Positions 23,762 through 33,197 of a DNA stretch of 64,000 nt are shown here, piece after piece. Source of the DNA: Algoriphagus sp. (GTDB lineage Bacteria; Bacteroidota; Bacteroidia; Cytophagales; Cyclobacteriaceae); contig JAQSDM010000005.1 of NCBI GenBank assembly GCA_029945945.1, positions 744,001 through 808,000 of the forward strand. Reading direction: 5' to 3'. Positions within the stretch are counted from its first letter, which is position 1, and each line of letters starts with the position of its first letter. Both the position numbers and the translations under genes were made by a program. Under the pieces are notes generated by a model. The model was not told where the DNA came from, searched no databases, and saw only the letters and a list, made by a program, of their open reading frames with translations.

Positions 23762-25072
23762 CTATTTTTTCGCAGGCTGATGATCCCATTCTAATCCTAC
23801 AGTGGTCCGCGGTTTAAATCCCGGCCACTCGTTCTTTTCAGTATTTTCTTTGACATGCAAAAAGGGCTTGTATTCTTCTTTTCCTTTGAGGTAAAAACCC
23901 AAAAAGGCCGTCACAAAATGCTGGTTTACATTGTTGATTCTACGCATATCCCATACAGAATCGCTATATCTAAGGTACTCATCGATAGGTAAACCCGGAG
24001 CATAGGCTTCGATCGGAGCAGGATTTGGAGCAATATTGTGTCTTGCATCAATATAGGTAAGTAGGTATCTCTCTGAGTTGATCGCACCCTCATATATGGC
24101 TTTGGTTCCATTTTCATACCCGGAGATATCGTCCAAACTTCCTGCTACAAAAAGTGAAGGGATTTTTATTCCAGCAAGACCTTCAGCATTCCATACGCCA
24201 CGCTGCATTCCCCAGGGAGCAAATGCTACAATTACCTTGATTCGCGGATCGATTGATTTTTCAAATTCCGGATTTCCCAAAGTTCGCTTGAGCAAAGCTT
24301 TACTACCTCCGGCCATTGTTCCAAACAGTTGAGCTGCCTGAGAACTGTATCCTGCGCCTGCTACATTGACCGCGCCATAACCTCCCATTGAGTAACCAAT
24401 CAATGCGGTATTGTTAGAATCTACTAAGTTGTTTAAGAAAGAATCGTCCTGCTTGCCAAGTCGTGCTATTTCGTTTAGGACAAAGAGATCATCAAGCGAT
24501 CGGTTGAGAAGGGTACTTTGAAAGCCGGCAGCGTCTCTGAAAGTTGCTTCTGTATGATCTATTGCCACGACGACATAACCTTTGGAAGCAAGATTCTCTG
24601 TCAGGTATGTCATCAGATAGCGAGAGCCTGTGTATCCATGAGAAACAATGACCAAGGGATAAGAATCATCGGAATAGGAAGGTTTTGCATTCCGAGTTGC
24701 TCTTCCAAGAAATGTAAAAGGAATAATCGGTCTGGCGGGAGAACCATTTTGTCCCATTACTTCCTCATAAGAAATCAAGTCCTTTGATCCCGAAGTACCC
24801 TCAGCTGGATACCAGACTTCAATCTTAAGCGGTCTATTGTAAAGTGAGTCAGTCCCTTTTCCATAGTTCAGGATATCAAGCTGATTCTTGTTTATTAGGT
24901 CTAATGTTTGAACACCTACAGCATACTCGCCTCGCTCTGCTAATTCTGGCGCATCCGGCAAAAGATCTCCATAGACAAATTGCTTTGCTGAAGACTGGGC
25001 AAAGGTTGAGGTGAGCGTACTTAAGAAAAAGACAATCGCAAGGGTTGATTTAAATAAATAGTTTTTGATCAT
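23762..25072 (-). CDS. Secreted alpha/beta hydrolase (dienelactone hydrolase / PAF-acetylhydrolase-like)
   Basis: The 436-residue protein begins with a signal peptide (ending TSTFAQ, about residue 26). The alpha/beta hydrolase core shows LVIVSHGYTGSRYLMTYL (oxyanion region), the nucleophile elbow IGYSMGGYGA with the serine in GYSMG, IPSLFVAGSLDD for the acid and a late His in DARHNIAP. An N-terminal WYPAEG segment is typical of the COG4188 / PAF-acetylhydrolase-like group. It presumably cleaves an ester in the periplasm or outside; the substrate is unknown. It is not in an obvious operon. Confidence 0.82.
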   Translation of the reverse strand: MIKNYLFKSTLAIVFFLSTLTSTFAQSSAKQFVYGDLLPDAPELAERGEYAVGVQTLDLINKNQLDILNYGKGTDSLYNRPLKIEVWYPAEGTSGSKDLISYEEVMGQNGSPARPIIPFTFLGRATRNAKPSYSDDSYPLVIVSHGYTGSRYLMTYLTENLASKGYVVVAIDHTEATFRDAAGFQSTLLNRSLDDLFVLNEIARLGKQDDSFLNNLVDSNNTALIGYSMGGYGAVNVAGAGYSSQAAQLFGTMAGGSKALLKRTLGNPEFEKSIDPRIKVIVAFAPWGMQRGVWNAEGLAGIKIPSLFVAGSLDDISGYENGTKAIYEGAINSERYLLTYIDARHNIAPNPAPIEAYAPGLPIDEYLRYSDSVWDMRRINNVNQHFVTAFLGFYLKGKEEYKPFLHVKENTEKNEWPGFKPRTTVGLEWDHQPAKK

Positions 25073-25363
25073 TTTGGGATTTGCTGATTTTGATTACTTA
25101 AAGTACTAAAACTTCCGACCAATGTTTTCAGATTGAATTTGCGGAGGGGTTCGACCCATTTTAACATTGGACTGTGTCCGCAACTATCAAGTGAAATTGT
25201 AGATTTCAGTCCTTATTGATTTAGATCGATCCTAAAGCTTTCAAAACTAAGACGATTATTAGGACTTGATGATTTGGGAATTATCTAAGAAGAGCTAAAC
25301 TAATTTCAAAATTCCATTTTCTTCCTCATTTCCAATATATTGAAAGTAGAACTCCTTTCACTT

Positions 25364-26365
25364 ATGATCAAATACCTTCTTTACCTCCTCTATTTTGGAT
25401 TACTCTTTTCTTGCAGTCATCCAAAATCCGACAACCACCAATTTTATTTTAATTCTGTTTCAGGAGCTCAACCCATTGATTCCCTTGGCTTAACTCTGAT
25501 TCACGAGCACATGCTGGTGGATTTTATCGGGGCAGATTCCATTTCACCGGATCGATGGAACCGGGATTCGGTGGTTGCCAAAGTTTTGCCTTATCTGCTG
25601 GAGGTCAAAAAGCACGGTGTAAAAACCATCCTGGATTGCACGCCTTCCTTCCTTGCCAAAGATCCGCTTTTACTTAAAGAACTCAGCGAAAAATCAGGAA
25701 TCAGGATCCTGACAAATACCGGATATTATGGAGCTGTTGACGGGAAATATTTGCCACCACATGCTTTTACGGAGTCTGCCGATCAACTTGCAGACCGATG
25801 GATTTCTGAGTTTGAAAACGGAATCGAGGGAACAGGAATCAAACCGGGGTTTATCAAAATCTCGGTCAATGAGTCAGATACGCTTCGGGAAGTTGACAGG
25901 AAATTGGTGAAAGCCGCAGGACTCACCCATCAAAAAACCGGTTTGCAAATCGCTTCCCATACCGGAACCTGGAAAACGGCAATTCAGGAAGTTGAAATTC
26001 TTCAGGAAATGGGTGTGGATCCTTCGGCTTTTGTTTGGGTGCATGCACAGGCGGAGCAGGATTTTCAGAATTATGTCAAAGCTGCCGAAATGGGAGTTTG
26101 GATCAGCCTTGATGGAATCGGGTGGAGCATCGACGAATACGTGGACCGATTGGTTTTTGCGAAAGAAAAGGGGTTTTTAAATCAGGTTTTGATTTCCCAC
26201 GATGCAGGTTGGTATGATCCAGGAAAGCCCAAGGGAGGAGATTTTCAGCCTTTTACGAATATCTTCGAAAAATTAATTCCAGCCCTGAATAAGAAGGGTT
26301 TTTCTCAGTCGGACTGGAATCAGTTGATGATTGAAAATCCCAAACAGGCTTTTCAATTAAGATAA
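25364..26365 (+). CDS. Phosphotriesterase-family lipoprotein hydrolase
   Basis: I use the ATG at 25364, which leads directly into a lipoprotein signal with a lipobox (GLLFSC, Cys17). An upstream in-frame TTG at 25340 is less likely. The amidohydrolase barrel holds the binuclear metal site: His47 and His49 in LIHEHML, a lysine (Lys165) in GFIKISVNES at the usual carboxylated position, His199 in ASHTG, His227 in WVHAQAE and Asp280 in ISHDAGWYDPG. Phosphotriesterase-family proteins are mostly lactonases or hydrolases of unknown substrate; organophosphate activity should not be assumed. The 291-base gap before it holds no gene. Confidence 0.87.
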   Translation: MIKYLLYLLYFGLLFSCSHPKSDNHQFYFNSVSGAQPIDSLGLTLIHEHMLVDFIGADSISPDRWNRDSVVAKVLPYLLEVKKHGVKTILDCTPSFLAKDPLLLKELSEKSGIRILTNTGYYGAVDGKYLPPHAFTESADQLADRWISEFENGIEGTGIKPGFIKISVNESDTLREVDRKLVKAAGLTHQKTGLQIASHTGTWKTAIQEVEILQEMGVDPSAFVWVHAQAEQDFQNYVKAAEMGVWISLDGIGWSIDEYVDRLVFAKEKGFLNQVLISHDAGWYDPGKPKGGDFQPFTNIFEKLIPALNKKGFSQSDWNQLMIENPKQAFQLR

Positions 26366-26405
26366 GTTTTGAAATTGAGATGATTGGAAATTCTAGGGAG
26401 ATCGA

Positions 26406-26996
26406 TTATTTTAACTTAAAGCCAATTCTATAAGTAGCCATCAAATACCAAGGCCAGTAGCCTTCAAAAGAGGTCATACTTATCATAGCTGAGTTAACCC
26501 GATTTTCATTTTTTGAAGCCCAATCAAATGTGATCTGTTGGGTAATTCCCAGTCTGTTGAATTTTTCAATTCGATAGCGGTAGTCTGGAACATCATTTTC
26601 ATCATAATAGATACTACCTAAAGCGTTTTCACTCCCCAATTGAAAGCTTGGACCAATTGCAACAGAAATTTTAAAGTCATTTTTGGTCTTTAAAAGATTA
26701 TACCCGAGGGTTGCATTAGTGAATATTCCGGACGAATTATCTTCATTTAATCTTGAGTCTTCAAAATTATCAAAAGAGCCTATTGATTGATAAAATGTAA
26801 GTGAGGGATTGATTGAACCTCTTTTTCCGAATTTGAAACTTAACTCATTACTAAAATTCAAACCCCACAATCCAATATTTCCATCGATTGCCGGACCGAC
26901 TCCTACGAAATAGGTGAGCTTGTTATCTTGTTGGGCAAATGCGCTTGTGCCAGAAAAAAAAATTGTAGTGAGTAGAATAAAAGTAAACTTTTTCAT
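26406..26996 (-). CDS. Small outer-membrane barrel-like protein
   Basis: The 196-residue protein has a clear signal peptide (MKKFTFILLTTIFFSGTSAFAQ). The mature part has alternating-residue strands with aromatic ends (LTYFVGVGPAIDGNIGLWGLNFSNELSFKF, GIFTNATLGYNLL, FKISVAIGPSFQL, WPWYLMATYRIGFKLK) that suggest an 8-strand outer-membrane barrel. I cannot name a family. It stands convergent to the phosphotriesterase gene and divergent from guaA. Confidence 0.65.
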   Translation of the reverse strand: MKKFTFILLTTIFFSGTSAFAQQDNKLTYFVGVGPAIDGNIGLWGLNFSNELSFKFGKRGSINPSLTFYQSIGSFDNFEDSRLNEDNSSGIFTNATLGYNLLKTKNDFKISVAIGPSFQLGSENALGSIYYDENDVPDYRYRIEKFNRLGITQQITFDWASKNENRVNSAMISMTSFEGYWPWYLMATYRIGFKLK

Positions 26997-27143
26997 TTTG
27001 AGAGTTTTAGTTTGAACTGCAAGGTATTTTTTTTTTTTTGATTAACTAATAAATTGATTAATAAACCGTTTTTCCTCTGCAGTAATAGCGAAACAATCTT
27101 CGGTTATTTTTTAGGAATTATTCTCCAATTTCTATTAGGTGAT

Positions 27144-27151
27144 TACCTTTG
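27144..27151 (+). promoter_or_regulatory. Candidate -7 box (TACCTTTG) of guaA
   Basis: A perfect match to TAnnTTTG ends three bases before the guaA ATG. The spacing would make the transcript leaderless or nearly so. A TTCT at about 27121 is the only weak -33 candidate, 19 bases upstream. Confidence 0.4.
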
Positions 27152-27154
27152 CGC

Positions 27155-28684
27155 ATGGCAGAACAAATCCTCATCCTTGATTTTGGTTCTCAGTACACCC
27201 AGCTCATCGCACGAAGAGTAAGAGAACTGAATGTTTATTGCGAAATCCACCCTTATAATAAAGTCCCGGAAATCACTTCTGATATCAAAGGAGTCATTCT
27301 TTCAGGTTCTCCCTGCTCGGTGAGAGACAAGGATTCGCCGAATCTGGACTTGGAGGAAATCAAAGGAAAACTGCCTCTTTTAGGAGTTTGTTACGGAGCT
27401 CAATTACTGGCGCAGAAATATGGCGGAGAAGTTCTTCCGTCCACCATTCGCGAGTACGGCCGTGCAAATCTTGATCATATCGATCTGCATCATGACTTGC
27501 TGAAAGAAATGACCCATGGTTCCCAGGTTTGGATGTCTCATGGCGATACCATCAAAACATTGCCTGTCGGCTTTGAAGTGATTGCAAGTACTTCTTCGGT
27601 GGAGGTTGCAGCGTTCAAAGTGGAAGGTGAAAAAACCTACGGAATTCAGTTTCACCCGGAAGTAACGCACTCCACAGAAGGAAAAAACCTGCTTCGCAAT
27701 TTCGTGGTTAGCATTTGCGGGTGCTCTCAGGATTGGACTTCTGATGTATTTATCGATTCATCGATTGCTGCGTTGAAAGCCAAAATTGGCACGGATAAAG
27801 TGGTGATGGGACTTTCTGGAGGCGTGGATTCTTCTGTAGCGGCCACTTTGATTCACCGTGCAATTGGAGATCAACTCACTTGCGTATTCGTTGACAATGG
27901 TCTGCTTCGCAAAAATGAATATCAGGAGGTGCTCGATTCATACATGCACATGGGCTTGAATGTGATCGGAGTGGATTCCAAAAAGCGTTTTTACGATGCG
28001 TTGGCCGGATTGACAGATCCTGAAGCTAAGAGAAAAGCAATCGGAAGAGCATTCATTGAAGTTTTTGACGAGGAAGCACATAAAATTGAAGGCGTGAAAT
28101 GGCTGGGTCAGGGTACAATTTATCCCGATGTGATCGAGTCGGTTTCCGTAAAAGGACCTTCCGCCACGATCAAATCCCACCACAACGTGGGAGGTTTGCC
28201 GGATTTCATGAAGCTTTCCGTAGTAGAGCCTTTAAATACTCTTTTCAAAGATGAAGTTCGTGAAGTGGGAAGAGCTCTGGAAATCGTAGAGACAATCATC
28301 GGTCGTCATCCTTTCCCTGGCCCCGGTTTGGGAATCAGAATCCTCGGAGATATTACCGAAGAAAAAGTAAAAACCCTGCAGGAAGTGGATCATATTTTTA
28401 TTCAGGGCTTGAAAAATCACGGACTTTACGATCAGGTCTGGCAGGCAGGAGCGATTTTGCTTCCGATCCAGTCTGTGGGCGTGATGGGCGATGAGCGAAC
28501 GTATGAGAAAGTCGTTGCCCTTCGTGCCGTAGGTTCAGTGGATGGAATGACTGCTGACTGGATTCACCTTCCTTATGAATTCCTTGGAAAAATGTCCAAC
28601 GAGATCATCAACCGGGTAAAAGGTGTAAACCGGGTTGTTTATGATATTTCGTCTAAGCCACCTGCTACGATTGAGTGGGAGTAA
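27155..28684 (+). CDS. guaA: GMP synthase (glutamine-hydrolysing)
   Basis: GuaA converts XMP to GMP with ATP and glutamine. The class I glutamine amidotransferase domain (about residues 4-190) holds LLGVCYGAQ (Cys79) and IQFHPEVTH (His167, Glu169). The ATP-pyrophosphatase domain has the P-loop [12 protein letters not shown] (220-230), and the C-terminal dimerisation domain shows [12 protein letters not shown] and KPPATIEWE, the invariant end. The ATG at 27155 is chosen; an in-frame TTG at 27149 lies within the promoter-like box. The gene stands alone and ends before a terminator. Confidence 0.97.
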   Translation: MAEQILILDFGSQYTQLIARRVRELNVYCEIHPYNKVPEITSDIKGVILSGSPCSVRDKDSPNLDLEEIKGKLPLLGVCYGAQLLAQKYGGEVLPSTIREYGRANLDHIDLHHDLLKEMTHGSQVWMSHGDTIKTLPVGFEVIASTSSVEVAAFKVEGEKTYGIQFHPEVTHSTEGKNLLRNFVVSICGCSQDWTSDVFIDSSIAALKAKIGTDKVVMGLSGGVDSSVAATLIHRAIGDQLTCVFVDNGLLRKNEYQEVLDSYMHMGLNVIGVDSKKRFYDALAGLTDPEAKRKAIGRAFIEVFDEEAHKIEGVKWLGQGTIYPDVIESVSVKGPSATIKSHHNVGGLPDFMKLSVVEPLNTLFKDEVREVGRALEIVETIIGRHPFPGPGLGIRILGDITEEKVKTLQEVDHIFIQGLKNHGLYDQVWQAGAILLPIQSVGVMGDERTYEKVVALRAVGSVDGMTADWIHLPYEFLGKMSNEIINRVKGVNRVVYDISSKPPATIEWE

Positions 28685-28812
28685 GAATGATGCTGGATGC
28701 TGGTTGACCGATGTCGGATGTTGAAAAAGACGGAAGACCGAAGACGGAAGAAAAAAGTCAAGCAGAATTGTCAGTAGAATCAGAAATCATAAATTTAAAA
28801 TCATAAATTTTC
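28685..28812. repeat. Intergenic stretch of GATG/CCGAAG word repeats
   Basis: The gap after guaA is built of short related words (GATGCTGGATGCTGG, GACCGATGTCGGATG, GGAAGACCGAAGACGGAAG at 28732-28750). A similar stretch with GGAAGACCGATGACCGATGG lies after hemL (31907-31926). It is non-coding. It may be a decayed or expanding simple repeat. Confidence 0.45.
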
Positions 28813-28842
28813 AAAAACCCGGGGACTATTCTTCGGGTTTTT
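28813..28842 (+). terminator. Rho-independent terminator after guaA
   Basis: Perfect 9-bp arms AAAAACCCG (28813-28821) and CGGGTTTTT (28834-28842) with a 12-base loop and a T-rich end. Confidence 0.8.
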
Positions 28843-28869
28843 GATTTTAGTTACAGTTTCGGCCCGACC

Positions 28870-28899
28870 TTTGGGTTTGGAAATATTGGCTTAAATTTG
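28870..28899 (+). promoter_or_regulatory. Candidate promoter (TTTG, 18 bases, TAAATTTG)
   Basis: TTTG at 28870-28873 and TAAATTTG at 28892-28899 are separated by 18 bases, close to the Bacteroidota housekeeping promoter pattern (TTTG, 19-21, TAnnTTTG). It lies 37 bases before the ATG at 28937. Confidence 0.5.
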
Positions 28900-28936
28900 C
28901 CTACCTGTTTTGAAGCATTGCTACACCCGCAGATTC

Positions 28937-30583
28937 ATGAGAAGATATCTACTTGTATTTCCAGTTTTTTTTATTCTAAGTTTTGCTTTGGCACAAAATG
29001 CTCCTGAAGGCTATCAGCGAGCAAAATCCTTGTTGAGTTCAAAAAACTATTGGGAAGCTATGCCGCTTTTCAAAGAATTTTTGGATGAGGAGAAATACGG
29101 CAGTTTGTCAAATTATGCAGCATTTCACTTAGCCGAAGCAGCTTTGGGAGCCAAGCAGCCTGCACAGGCAATTGATGCTTTAAAAACAATCGCTCTGAAA
29201 AACTGGCCAAAATCTGATGAGGCAAAATATATTCTGGGTTTGGCTTATTTCCAAAATCAGCAAAACCTGGAAGCACTTCGGGTTTTCAAAATGATCAAAA
29301 AGGAAAGTGTGATCCTGATGGCTGAAAATGCCAGTTTTGAGAATTTGAAGAAAACCTCTGCCAGTTTCATGGTGGCCAATTTGCAGGAATTTAAAGACAA
29401 TGCAGGCTATTGGGTTGCGCTGAAAACCGTGCTTGAAGCTCAGACAATTCTTTCTGCAACTGAAAGGGCAGCTTATTACGAATTGCAGGGAAAAAAGCAA
29501 GAAACAACTGCCAGCGTGGTGAAAGATCCTGTGTTGGATATTGTGGTTATTCTTCCATTCACCAATTCCAATTCAGCATCCATCACCAATGTTTCTCCTT
29601 CCGATTTTGTCTTTGAACTGTACCAGGGGATCGAATTTGGCGTGGAGCAATTACGTGCAACTGGTCAGAAAGTCAATTTATTGACATTCGATTCAAAGCG
29701 TGATGTCAATCATTTGCAAACACTTTTGAAAGACCCTGCGATTGCTTTGGCTGATGCGATCATCGGACCGATTTATCCGGAGGAAACTGATCTGGTAAGT
29801 GCTTTCGCAGAAACTTCCAAAATTCCGTTTATTCATCCTCTCTCAAACCTTGGAGCTCGCTTTGAGCAGTTGAAATACAGTTACTTGTTCAGACCATCAG
29901 TGCCCTCTCTTTCCGCAGGTATAATCAAGGGTCTGAAAAGACAAGCTTGGGGAAAGAAAGTCGCAATAGGTTACAGCTCAAGTTCAAGGGATGAAGAACT
30001 TGGACTTTTTCTCAAGGACGAATTGACAAAACTTGGTTTTACAGTCACCAAATCTCAAAAAATAGATTCGAAGAATGTGGGACCTTTCCTTCAGGGATTG
30101 GGTGTGCGTAGGGGAAACACCCCAACCGTAGATCAGGTTATTTTGCTGACAGATGATCCTGGTATTGCTCAACCCACTTTTGCCTTGATGGAAAGTATCA
30201 GCACATCTGTGCCGATGCTGGTGATGGATTCCTGGTTGGGATTCAATTTTGCCAATTTTGAAATGCTGGAATTCCCCAATTTCTACTTCATTGGCAACAA
30301 CGCGACGCGATTTGACTCTGAGGAAATGAATGTTTTCAGAGATGAATATTTTGAAAAATACCTGGTTTACCCAAGCTTGAATTCAATTTTGGGAATAGAT
30401 TTAGTTTATTGGCTTCAATCCAATTCATCTCCAAGCTTAGGCATGGATTTGAGAAGAAGCCTCGATCAGAAAGCTTTCCAGCCGGGTAAATATACCTGGG
30501 GATATAATTTCAGGGAAAGTAATAACAACACGTACGTGCCTGTGTTTAGATTAGAATCAGGCGAACTGAAACCCATCGAGTAA
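28937..30583 (+). CDS. Periplasmic-binding-protein-like protein with N-terminal TPRs (LpoA-like layout)
   Basis: The ATG at 28937 gives a signal peptide (MRRYLLVFPVFFILSFALAQ); an in-frame TTG at 28910 does not. Residues about 25-170 are TPR-like helical repeats (YWEAMPLFKEFLDEEKYGSLSNYAAFHLAEAALG, KYILGLAYFQNQQNLEALRVFKMI). Residues about 195-548 form a type I periplasmic-binding fold (DIVVILPF, DAIIGPIYPEETDLVSAFAE, IPFIHPLSN, KKVAIGYSSSSRDEELGLFL). The same order occurs in LpoA, the activator of penicillin-binding proteins, but also in proteins annotated as ABC transporter binding components. No transporter genes are near. hemL follows after three bases. Confidence 0.78.
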   Translation: MRRYLLVFPVFFILSFALAQNAPEGYQRAKSLLSSKNYWEAMPLFKEFLDEEKYGSLSNYAAFHLAEAALGAKQPAQAIDALKTIALKNWPKSDEAKYILGLAYFQNQQNLEALRVFKMIKKESVILMAENASFENLKKTSASFMVANLQEFKDNAGYWVALKTVLEAQTILSATERAAYYELQGKKQETTASVVKDPVLDIVVILPFTNSNSASITNVSPSDFVFELYQGIEFGVEQLRATGQKVNLLTFDSKRDVNHLQTLLKDPAIALADAIIGPIYPEETDLVSAFAETSKIPFIHPLSNLGARFEQLKYSYLFRPSVPSLSAGIIKGLKRQAWGKKVAIGYSSSSRDEELGLFLKDELTKLGFTVTKSQKIDSKNVGPFLQGLGVRRGNTPTVDQVILLTDDPGIAQPTFALMESISTSVPMLVMDSWLGFNFANFEMLEFPNFYFIGNNATRFDSEEMNVFRDEYFEKYLVYPSLNSILGIDLVYWLQSNSSPSLGMDLRRSLDQKAFQPGKYTWGYNFRESNNNTYVPVFRLESGELKPIE

Positions 30584-30586
30584 TTC

Positions 30587-31882
30587 ATGCAAATTTCTGA
30601 AAGCAAGCGGCTTTTTGCCCGTGCACAAAACTTCATTCCCGGAGGAGTAAATTCCCCTGTTCGTGCTTTTCGTGCAGTTGGTGGAGAACCCATATTTATC
30701 AAAAGAGCGGATGGAGCCTTCATTTATGATGAAGACGACAACGCTTTTATCGAAATGATCAACAGTTGGGGACCGATGATCCTTGGTCATAACCATCCGA
30801 TGATCCGCGAAGCCGTGATCAAAGCGATGGAAAACGGAACCTCTTTCGGGGCACCTACTGCCAGAGAAGTCGAGATTGCTGAGCTGATCGTATCAATGGT
30901 GCCATCGGTGGAGAAAGTCAGAATGGTCAATTCCGGTACAGAAGCGACGATGTCTGCGATTCGAGTAGCAAGAGGCTATACCGGTCGTGACAAATTCATC
31001 AAGATGGAAGGTCATTACCATGGACACGGCGATTCATTTTTGATCGCTGCAGGTTCCGGAGCAATGACGATGGGAAATCCTGATTCACCGGGAGTAACCA
31101 AAGGAACTGCGAAAGACACACTTTTGGCGCCTTATAATGATTTGGAAGCAATCAAAACATTGATTGAAGCGAATAGGGGAGAGATTGCTGCTTTGATCCT
31201 CGAACCCGTTCCGGGAAATATGGGGCTTTGCCTTCCAAATCCTGGCTATTTGCAGGGTTTGAGAGATATCTGTACTCGGGAAGGGATCGTCCTGATTTTT
31301 GATGAAGTGATGACAGGTTTCCGTCTTGCGAAAGGCGGAGCGCAGGAACTTTACGGAGTGATTCCTGATATGACCACCCTAGGAAAAATTATCGGAGGAG
31401 GAATGCCAGTTGGGGCTTATGGAGGGAAAAAGGAAATCATGGAATTTGTGTCTCCTGCGGGTCCTGTCTATCAGGCGGGCACACTTTCCGGAAATCCAAT
31501 TGCAATGGCCGCCGGATTGTCCATGTTGCATTACCTGAATTCTCATCCGGAAGTTTATACCCGATTGAATGAAATCGGGATGCAAGTCGCGGCGGGATTG
31601 TCCTCGATCAACCAAAGTCTGGGGCATGATTTCACAATCAATCAACTGGGAAGCATGTATTCCTTGTTTTTCACGGAGGAGTCTGTGGTTGATTTTGAAA
31701 CTGCTAAAAAGTCTGACACAGCTTTATTTGGTAAGTATTTCCAAGCGATGCTTCATCGAGGAATTTACCTGGCACCATCCCAATTTGAGAGTTTGTTCTT
31801 ATCGACGGCACTCACCGACGACCTCATCGGAAAAATCCTCGAAGCGCATGAGGGAAGTATGAAAGAGATATTGAGCCATTAG
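30587..31882 (+). CDS. hemL: Glutamate-1-semialdehyde 2,1-aminomutase
   Basis: HemL makes 5-aminolevulinate from glutamate-1-semialdehyde for heme. This 431-residue PLP enzyme shows FIPGGVNSPVRAFRAVGGEP at its start, MVNSGTEATMSAIRVARG, KMEGHYHGHGDS, LILEPVPGNMGL, LIFDEVMTGFR and the PLP lysine in TTLGKIIGGGMPVGA (Lys267). The partner step, glutamyl-tRNA reductase, is encoded at 53499-54767, so both halves of the C5 pathway are in this window though not adjacent. Only three bases separate it from the preceding gene, so they are co-transcribed. A terminator follows. Confidence 0.96.
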   Translation: MQISESKRLFARAQNFIPGGVNSPVRAFRAVGGEPIFIKRADGAFIYDEDDNAFIEMINSWGPMILGHNHPMIREAVIKAMENGTSFGAPTAREVEIAELIVSMVPSVEKVRMVNSGTEATMSAIRVARGYTGRDKFIKMEGHYHGHGDSFLIAAGSGAMTMGNPDSPGVTKGTAKDTLLAPYNDLEAIKTLIEANRGEIAALILEPVPGNMGLCLPNPGYLQGLRDICTREGIVLIFDEVMTGFRLAKGGAQELYGVIPDMTTLGKIIGGGMPVGAYGGKKEIMEFVSPAGPVYQAGTLSGNPIAMAAGLSMLHYLNSHPEVYTRLNEIGMQVAAGLSSINQSLGHDFTINQLGSMYSLFFTEESVVDFETAKKSDTALFGKYFQAMLHRGIYLAPSQFESLFLSTALTDDLIGKILEAHEGSMKEILSH

Positions 31883-32011
31883 GAGAATTGTCTTAAGTAA
31901 TTGGATGGAAGACCGATGACCGATGGCCGAAGAAATTCAAAATCAAACGTTTCACTCTGTTATCAATCGTTTAAAAAACTAGTGGTAAGATTGCTGGAAT
32001 AAAATAATTTG

Positions 32012-32039
32012 AAACCGGCCAAATAGCCGGTTTTTTTTT
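32012..32039 (+). terminator. Terminator between hemL and the convergent DUF3667 gene
   Basis: AAACCGGC/GCCGGTTT stem (32012-32019 with 32026-32033, 6-base loop) is followed by six more T on the plus strand. It borders the stop of the DUF3667 gene and may serve it weakly too. Confidence 0.85.
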
Positions 32040-33105
32040 ATAGGGTGATCAGGGAATAATAAAGCTCAAGAACAATTGCGAAGGAAAGGATAGTGAGATA
32101 GAAAATGCCCAGAATTGAGAATTTGATGAAGGTCTTGAACCATCCCTGACCCGAAATTTTCTTCATGGAAAAATAAGCATAGATACTCACCAGAAGAAAG
32201 CAAATAAGTCCGGCGAATCCAAAGCTCCATCCAACTTTTGCCATCCAGAGAATTCCAAACCCATAAATAAAATAGGCGAAGGAATGCAGATGAAGCCCGT
32301 GAATCAGGTGCTCGATGTAAAAAAAAATATTTCTCAGGTATAAAATCCATAGCAGGAAAGCAAAAAACGGAAGCAGGAAAAACATCATAAAAGGCAGGTT
32401 CTTGATTGCCCCGCTGATAAAAATATTGGAATTGGCGATGAAATCCCGCTGCTGCCTTATATCTAATACAGATTCGGCTTTAATTCCGGTCGCTTTGAAT
32501 GCGGAGTCAAACTCATCATCATTTACCTCGGGATCAATAGCCATCAGGCGAAGATTTCTCCAGGTTTCCTTCGCTTTTTCTCTGCTTTTCACAGCGATTT
32601 GCATCAGGCTGGTTGAGTCAGTTTTAGCACTGTCCAGTAAAGGGTTAAGGTTTGGAAAATCCTCCAAATACTTCTGATTTTGAATAGAGTCCAGGCTTGC
32701 CCTGATTCCTTCCCGTTGCTCAGGTGTGGTATTTAATTCAAAAAACTCTTTACTGATATTTCCGGAGATTATCCTGTCCACGATGTCATTCGGGATTACC
32801 AACGCGATCACGAAGAAATAAAACAGGGATGCAATCAGGTAAAGTCGAATAGGATTGATGTATTTTCTCCTTTTTCCCTCATTGAATTCAATCGTCAGTT
32901 TACCAGGAGAAAATAGAAAAGCCGGGATTGTACGAAAGAAGACCGTCTCAAAATTGAAAAGACTGGAAATAAAATCTTCGATGAAGGCAAAAATTGAGAT
33001 TTTCTGATCCTTATTTTCCTGACCACAAACCGGACAGAAATTTTCATCTTTCAAAAGTGGTTGCCCGCAATTCAGGCAATGATCAAGTTTCTCAGATTTT
33101 TCCAA
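32038..33105 (-). CDS. DUF3667 membrane protein with zinc ribbon
   Basis: The 355-residue protein has an N-terminal zinc ribbon (CLNCGQPL and CPVCGQEN, four Cys at about residues 10-30). The DUF3667 region (FIEDFISSLFNFETVFFRTIPAFLFSPGKLTIEFNEGKRRKYINPIRLYLIASLFYFFVIAL) and three or four further membrane segments follow towards the C-terminus. The function is unknown. No in-frame ATG precedes the zinc ribbon (a TGA is close upstream), so the TTG at 33103-33105 is taken as start. It is divergent from an ArsC/Spx-like gene. Confidence 0.85.
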   Translation of the reverse strand: MEKSEKLDHCLNCGQPLLKDENFCPVCGQENKDQKISIFAFIEDFISSLFNFETVFFRTIPAFLFSPGKLTIEFNEGKRRKYINPIRLYLIASLFYFFVIALVIPNDIVDRIISGNISKEFFELNTTPEQREGIRASLDSIQNQKYLEDFPNLNPLLDSAKTDSTSLMQIAVKSREKAKETWRNLRLMAIDPEVNDDEFDSAFKATGIKAESVLDIRQQRDFIANSNIFISGAIKNLPFMMFFLLPFFAFLLWILYLRNIFFYIEHLIHGLHLHSFAYFIYGFGILWMAKVGWSFGFAGLICFLLVSIYAYFSMKKISGQGWFKTFIKFSILGIFYLTILSFAIVLELYYSLITL

Positions 33106-33197
33106 AGGATAGATGTTTCAGGAAATTAACCCGAAGGACCTGAAAATAAAAATGGGTTTCACCGACAACCCTTATTTTAGCAAAAAATACAAAAGCA

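Noticed and set aside
27000-27150. Purine riboswitch upstream of guaA
   Set aside because: The bases do not form the three-helix purine aptamer and the -7 box ends three bases before the ATG, leaving no leader for a riboswitch.
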